Translations under genes and position numbers: made by a program
Notes under the pieces: model-generated
Seen by the model: only the letters and a program-made list of their open reading frames with translations
What the model was told of the DNA's origin: nothing
The model's database searches: none
Assembly (NCBI GenBank): GCA_009869945.1
Contig: WIXG01000765.1
Location: 1-22,751 of the forward strand
Direction: 5' to 3'
DNA length: 22,751 bases
Source of the DNA: Mesaphorura yosii
Lineage: Eukaryota; Arthropoda; Collembola; Poduromorpha; Tullbergiidae
In this document: piece after piece, positions 17,920-22,751 of the stretch
Numbering within the stretch: position 1 is the first letter of the stretch
Layout: every line of letters begins with the position of its first letter

Positions 17920-19175
17920 ATGGTAACGAAACGAGAACTTGGATGGGCTGAATATTATGCGACTTGGGTGAGTCGCGTACAACTTCTTGCAGTAGAATGG
18001 AATCCTGGCACTCGATTGTTGTCCGTCACGACCAAAAAATGGAAACTGGTCCTCAACGCTTGCTATTTAATATGGCACGCCTATGTGGCTTTCTATGCAA
18101 GCCGTCATGCGTTTCCGCCAGACCTCCACCGGTTCAAATGGTCGAGTGGAGGTTCTGCTTCGAATCATGTACATGAGCAACTCTTTGGCTGAAATCTCCA
18201 CGTTCTGTGTTAATCTGTCCCTCTTCGTATCACGAAATGAATTGACAAATATTCTGAATCAACTCATCTTCTACAATAGCAAACCGGGTAAGAATTTACT
18301 CATTTTTGCAAACATATTTGCAATTATCTGCCTTTGCGTTCAGGCAAACAGACTTCACACACACATCGTGAATCAATCATCAAGTTCTTCACAAATTTCT
18401 TCAAATTGGCAGTCACAACGGTGGTCATTTTCCTGACTATCTGCGAGTACATTTCCTTTGCGAAAAGCGAATCGGTGTGGACTCCTTTTTGGGTCATGAA
18501 GGTTGTGCATCCTCTTTATAACTATGTGAACATGTGGGCTCTTCATGGACTGATGCAAATGTACCTCATCATCTTCTTCAGCATGGTCTACGACAATCTA
18601 CTAAAGTAAGTCAAACCTAGGTCAGGAACTTGTGATAGCCCCCACAAAATGTAAAATGTAGCAGGAAAAGTCTGGACGAAAGACACACGGAATTGCGAGG
18701 CGAGCAGCAATATTTGAATCGAATTCTTCAGGAATACAGAACCCTCTCCTTGATCTCAAACTCGTTCAACGAAGCTTACTGCTGTGTGTTTCTTCCGACC
18801 ACAAAGTACATGATTGGAGTCACGGGGCTGGCATTCGTCTACATTGTAATTCGGGCATCCACCCGCTCAGACACTCCAGGATTGTCATGGGCAGCTCTAG
18901 TCATTGGCTTTTATATTTTGTCAATTGTCATCATTGGAGTAAATGCAATGTCAGGACTCTGGTTGGTTTCTAGCAAGTTTCTTATTAGTATGGGCCGAAG
19001 GTGCAGAGAATTCCAGGGTGACCCGACCACAAGAAAACTGCTGACTTCGGCAGTGAAGTCTCTCTTGCCCTTGCGATTGTACGTGGGTGGCATTTACTAC
19101 ATGGAAAAAGAAGCGAACCTCGCTTTCATCCAATTCCTCATATTCGCATTAGTGAACATGCTTCTCTTAAAGTGA
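17920..19175 (+). CDS. Chemoreceptor-like 7TM protein 3, three exons, one frame break
   Basis: Exons 17920-18287, 18344-18605 and 18665-19175. Introns are 56 and 59 bp with GTAAGA...TTCAG and GTAAGT...GCAG ends, in phases 1 and 2. The exons total 1141 bases, one more than a multiple of three. The extra base lies between about 18100 and 18160, where the sense changes from HAFPPDLHRFKW to VEVLLRIMYMSN; no intron can explain it. Otherwise the protein is intact: N-terminus MVTKRELGWAEYY, about seven membrane spans, the loop YRTLSLISNSFNEAYC, and the C-terminal LYVGGIYYMEKEANLAF followed by a last helix. These are the same hallmarks as in receptors 1 and 2. The start was chosen at the Met in good context (AAAATGG) opening the typical short cytosolic lead. 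Likely a gustatory-receptor-type channel of about 380 residues, either freshly broken or with one miscalled base. Confidence 0.7.
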
Positions 19176-19904
19176 AGGCAATTATAGTCGGCTCAGTTTG
19201 AAGGCTAAATATATTCAATTTAATCGCAAGTTCATTACTTCGGCATGGGGCTGGAAATCTCCGTCTGAATTCCCTTCCGTTCTCCGTTAACAATAAGAAA
19301 ATTCAGGTACACAATATTGGCCACCAGAATGTGGGTCACAACGACGCACACGCATTACACCGAACACAGCAACTCGGCATCAACCTGAATGATGAGTTGC
19401 TGAGTGGAAAATTTGGGCTGCAACCGAGACATTCTCTAATAAAAAAAACATCTACATGTTTTCAACATTTTCCCAAAGCTGTCATTCATTTTCATTTATC
19501 CCCGTTGGGCACGCCATCGGCATATCTATCAAAAAGCACTAAAAGCATTATCTTGGAAAAATAAAGCACTATTTTAAAAAAAATAAAGCACTTCTTGCTT
19601 CGCCTTGGTGATGAGTGGCACACCGTCGGCATGTGTTCTGACTTTGCTCGTGAAAAATTAAATATTCTTGCTCAACTAAATAGAAGTGGTTGATAAGAAT
19701 CTCTAAACAGGTAGTCGTGTTGTCCGTCCTGACGTGGTTTCGCGTTCGGTGCCCAATTCGAGTTTCGATATCCTAAATGATTCATATACATGGCAATACA
19801 ATATGCATGGCTTGGCTCTAGGTTGATTGTGCTATCCGAGTGCCATGAGAGTTTGTCATTAAGACAAGCTGCAAGCAATCGTACACGTCCACTCCAAGTT
19901 CATA
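19176..19904. other. Intergenic with a short minus-strand coding-like end
   Basis: On the minus strand, 19354-19235 reads as about 39 codons with a hydrophobic run and a polar end (THILVANIVYLNFLIVNGER), ending in TAA. It resembles the C-terminus of a membrane protein, but nothing joins it upstream. A-rich stretches with repeated AATAAAGCACT occur near 19560-19592. No gene called. Confidence 0.25.
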
Positions 19905-19940
19905 ATGTCGAAATTGGCTCTGACAGTTGACAGCATTCAG

Positions 19941-20048
19941 CTCCATTCCAATCCACCCAAGGCGGGCAGCAGTCAACTCCGTTGCAATCCACCCAAGGCG
20001 GGCAGCAGTCAGCTCCGTTGCAATCCACCCAAGGCGGGCAGCAGCAGC
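19941..20048. repeat. 36-bp minisatellite, three units
   Basis: Three tandem units at 19941-19976, 19977-20012 and 20013-20048, nearly identical (unit core CAATCCACCCAAGGCGGGCA). The period is a multiple of three, so the plus strand stays open and would read as three repeats of CNPPKAGSSQLR. The open frame runs on into receptor 4, but the repeat is probably upstream non-coding DNA and not part of the receptor. Confidence 0.9.
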
Positions 20049-20123
20049 TTGGGTCACCGGCACCCGTCAACCACTGCACCATTAAACTCTTCGCGTTCAA
20101 GCACAGGTTCAAGGGCGGGCGGA

Positions 20124-21501
20124 ATGGCTAGAAAAGCGTATCCGAAGTCGAGCCCTGTCATACTGCACCTCATTTCCCCCACCATGGTGCGTGCAATTGC
20201 GGCTGCAGTCTGGCTTGGAAATTCCGTGTTTCGAATTATGCCCACAAAATGGAACGCCCGGGCAGAGCGATTCGAGGCGGACACCACGAAGCTGAACGCG
20301 CGTATCCGTGTCGGACACCTGGTCTTCTTTCTGTCGGTCTCTATTTGTCTTCTCCTGGCATTCCTGTACTGGTTTTCAGATGTGATTGCCCGGAATTCGT
20401 GGGATCTCCCTTTTTTATTCGCCGTCTTTACTGGAGCTGGTATATAACTTCTTTGCATCTCCACATGATCCGGTACCCGTCCGTTCAGGCTACCGTACTG
20501 AATAGGCTCCTAAGCATCAGTAACCGATTCGGTACGTAACCTAAGCTTGAGGAACCTATTTTCGCCGGTAGTACTTCGAATTTTTGGCGATGTGCTGACG
20601 TTTCCCTTCGCACGGTAGGGCGAAGAAACGACGCGAATGCCACAGATGAAATTCTTGCCGCTAAGAAGTCACTTGTGATATTGGGATTCGGATTCGCAGT
20701 ATTCATTGTATCCTTCCCCCTCGTTTGGGTCATTCTGTGGTTGCTGGGCGTGAACGTCATCGTGTGGCTCACTGGCTTGGTGGCGGCCCTCCTTGGAATA
20801 TCTGAGCCATATGCAATTCCCGTGATATGTACAGCCCTCTATATATTCATGATTTGTGAGTGTGCTGCTTTCGGACTCTTTCTCGTTGAAATGTTTATGA
20901 TGGTCAATTTGGTAAAGTTTTGCCTGGCACCAAATGAATGGTATGTCAACCCTAGCTTGAATTTTGACTCTTGGAGTTGAACTTGAAGGAAAAGTGAGAC
21001 AAGAGCGGGATTTTTGATTTAAGGTTTCCTGCCCCCACACGAAGAAATTATTCCATGTTCAGGCAACTCGAGCTGTTGCATCGTGTGCTGAACAATCAAA
21101 TCACTTCAACGATGGAGGTGACCACGGTATTTGCTATGATACACGCATGGATCATGCTTTGGTCCTTCTGCGTTCTTCAAATTTACAAGACTGCCACTCT
21201 GTCGATTTTCTTCGCTTTCCCAATCCTCATCATGGTCATTGCCATTGGTTTCTTGGTGTACGTTCTTAGCTTCGTTTCAGCTGCGGCCCAATCGATGAGA
21301 GAGTGCTCGGTTGCGTTCCTGCGCTCTTACAAGGTACACGCGGGTGCACGGAGGACATTGAGAGGATTGCGGAGTCAATCCCTTCGACCGTTGGAATTGT
21401 CCCTGGCGTTCTCCCTGAAATTAGACAAGCCCATCCTTGCCCAGGTCATGGACGGTATCACCCTCAAGGGACTCCTGACCCTCCTTTTGAACTTCCGCTA
21501 A
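20124..21501 (+). CDS. Chemoreceptor-like 7TM protein 4, three exons, one frame break
   Basis: Exons 20124-20531, 20619-20940 and 21063-21501; introns of 87 bp (GTACGT...GGTAG, phase 1) and 122 bp (GTATGT...TTCAG, phase 2). Exon total is 1169 bases, one short of a multiple of three. The frame changes near 20390-20440, from LPFLFAVFTGAG to YITSLHLHMIRYP. Splicing 20424-20488 would restore the frame, but it needs a poor donor (GTCTTT) and removes most of the second membrane span, so a base loss is preferred. N-terminal lead (LGNSVFRIMPTKWN), first span HLVFFLSVSICLLLAFLYWF, loop LELLHRVLNNQITS and C-terminal SQSLRPLELSLAF with a last helix place it with springtail chemoreceptors. The Gly-Tyr-Tyr motif of receptors 1-3 is not kept. 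The start at 20124 (MARKAYPKSS) avoids the minisatellite; 19905 is an alternative in-frame Met. Confidence 0.65.
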
Positions 21502-21782
21502 TGCACAATTCAATGCACACGGGAGCGTTTTGTTAAATGCAATTAAAGTCGACACGGCTCCATGGCAAGACCAGTTTCAGTAGAGGCGCTACTTTAAACG
21601 CTGGAAAATTGTCCAGGATAATGGACTCTAAGAACCAAACTGGGACAGGAAGGAACGGAGTACCAACCAGCGAGTTTCTTTAGTAATTTAGTAATAAAAA
21701 GAATGAAGGAATTGAGCTTCAAAACCTTAGTACAAGCTGTGAAGTTGTAGACTACCTCGTCCACTTCAAGCTAGACTCCTAA
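21502..21782. other. Intergenic between receptor 4 and the minus-strand gene
   Basis: No gene. The 3' ends of receptor 4 (plus) and the next gene (minus) converge here, 281 bp between stops. Confidence 0.4.
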
Positions 21783-22330
21783 TCAGTGTGTAGAAACTTG
21801 CTGGAGCATTTCCAGTCCAAATGTTTTCAGGGCCGTATCTTTGTTGTAGAAATCAGAAAAGTTTCAGTATACCCTTTTCCAAATCTACGGTAGCGAGTTC
21901 TTTATTTACCTGCTATCTCATGCAGTTCCTGACCTTTTAGCACCTTGATAAAATCCTTTCGCGTCTTCCCATAACTATACCACACAATTGCAGAGAATGC
22001 AGAACCACTCTTCTTTATTGCCAGTAAATTTTTTACCATCATGTTATCTGCTGCTCCATGTATAGTGTATTCCATAATGTTTGGCCACTTTTGTAAGACA
22101 ACCGTGTCTTGGATTACGAGATCATGGAGGTGGATGACGAAACCATGGTGTGTCAGTGACGCAGGAATTTCTTCGGGATCGCAATGGTCAGCTGACTGAG
22201 GAAGGCTGCTGTTGTTTAATGAATAAAGCACGAGTTGGCAATGGTCCCTGTTTTGTGTGAGTCGTCCCACTTGTTCCTTATCACTGAAGTTCGTTCTGAT
22301 TACATGCCTGGATTTCGGGATCATTAACAT
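21783..22330 (-). CDS. Protein of unknown function, two exons, 158 residues
   Basis: Exon 1, 22330-21910, ends GCAG|GTAAAT. Exon 2, 21838-21783, starts after AACAAAG. The two sum to 477 bases and join in phase 1, extending KVLKGQELHEIA into DTALKTFGLEML and a stop. The 71-bp intron is of the usual size for this window. The protein is soluble-looking, without signal peptide or membrane span. It has a His-rich strand segment (HHGFVIHLHDLVIQD), a segment AADNMMVKNLLAIKKSGSAF and a basic stretch YGKTRKDFIKVLKG. I do not recognise the family and assign no function. The start could also lie in a further upstream exon. Confidence 0.5.
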
Positions 22331-22718
22331 ACGCGCTTCGAGAGAGTTTCAAGGCGTTAGGACACTCCTGCTTTAAACCGGTTCAAACTAGCAGCGCAGT
22401 GCCTCCACCGAGCTTTATACGAAGCACCGCGGAGCCAGCGCGTGTTTATACATTTTGGATGAAAAAGCTTCAGTTCTTCGCACTCGCACCACCACCGAAC
22501 TATATTTATAAATATTGATAAGAGAAACTCATTAAAATTTATTGAATTGGCATTCTACCGCTTTTATTATCGTCTTCAGCCCCGGCGTTCTCTGTGTCTT
22601 AAATAATTAACTTGCAGACAATTGAGTTTTGCATTCAATACAACAAGCGATTCCACTTTCAAAACGTACGCGTTCTGAATTTTAAAGCAGAAGAATCGAC
22701 CAAACGCCCTGAAAGACG
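22331..22718. other. Divergent upstream region
   Basis: It separates the minus-strand gene from a possible plus-strand start at 22719. A GC-rich block at 22370-22445 next to an AT-rich one at 22500-22550 is compatible with a shared promoter, but no element can be named. Confidence 0.3.
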
Positions 22719-22751
22719 ATGTCCGAAGTCGCCACTACAAACGTCCTCTCT
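22719..22751 (+). CDS. Possible first codons of a gene cut by the window end
   Basis: An ATG at 22719-22721 opens a frame (MSEVATTNVLS) that stays open to the end of the window. The codons and context (GACGATG) are acceptable, and the sequence before it resembles a 5' UTR, but eleven codons cannot prove a gene. Confidence 0.2.
   Translation, partial: MSEVATTNVLS

Noticed and set aside
20424..20488. Intron in receptor 4 that would restore the frame
   Set aside because: The donor is GTCTTT and the second membrane span would be lost; a one-base deletion fits better, though RNA could overturn this.

Overview
This window looks like nuclear DNA of an arthropod, most likely a springtail (Collembola). 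Protein genes are split by short GT-AG introns of about 55-125 bp. Four of the genes encode divergent seven-transmembrane chemoreceptor-like proteins of the gustatory-receptor type that is greatly expanded in springtails. I see no operons, ribosome binding sites, CRISPR array or bacterial genes. The assignment rests on gene structure and remembered family resemblance, not on a search.

Layout. 1-726: the end of a leucine-rich-repeat protein with a C-terminal Cys pair module. 1304-1378: a 75-bp broken copy of the last exon of a lipocalin gene that lies intact 10 kb away. 1979-4012: an intronless chemoreceptor (minus strand), a degraded copy of its 3' end, and an unidentified exon fused to that copy. 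4521-5006: an unidentified minus-strand open frame. 5690-6856: a second intronless chemoreceptor (plus). 7162-7338: a carboxylesterase remnant, then His/Gly-rich fragments and AT-rich repeats. 7954-8627: a Cys-rich, single-pass membrane protein with frame disruptions.

9352-11456: a complete three-exon GMC oxidoreductase (glucose-dehydrogenase-like). It meets tail to tail a complete three-exon secreted lipocalin on the minus strand (12384-11506), with only 49 bp between the stop codons. 12651-14052: a decayed Mutator-like (MULE) transposase. It keeps all three catalytic acidic residues but has a lost splice acceptor, a frameshift and a stop. 14596-16466: two further gene remnants (a kelch-like piece and an FSW-motif family piece) and short tandem repeats. 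16786-17793: two foldback (inverted-repeat) elements.

17920-19175 and 20124-21501: two chemoreceptors, each with three exons, whose introns fall at matching places and in matching phases (1, then 2). Each carries one apparent single-base frame break in its first exon. 21783-22330: a two-exon minus-strand gene of unknown function. The window ends just after a possible start codon on the plus strand.

The region is therefore a chemoreceptor neighbourhood with high gene turnover (tandem duplication, fragments, transposon remains) around one well-kept enzyme/lipocalin pair. I found no multi-gene system that I can defend as new. The most useful observations are the paired chemoreceptor gene structures, the receptor pseudogene with two Trp-to-stop changes, the dispersed lipocalin exon fragment, and the cluster of single-base frame breaks, which may be sequencing errors.
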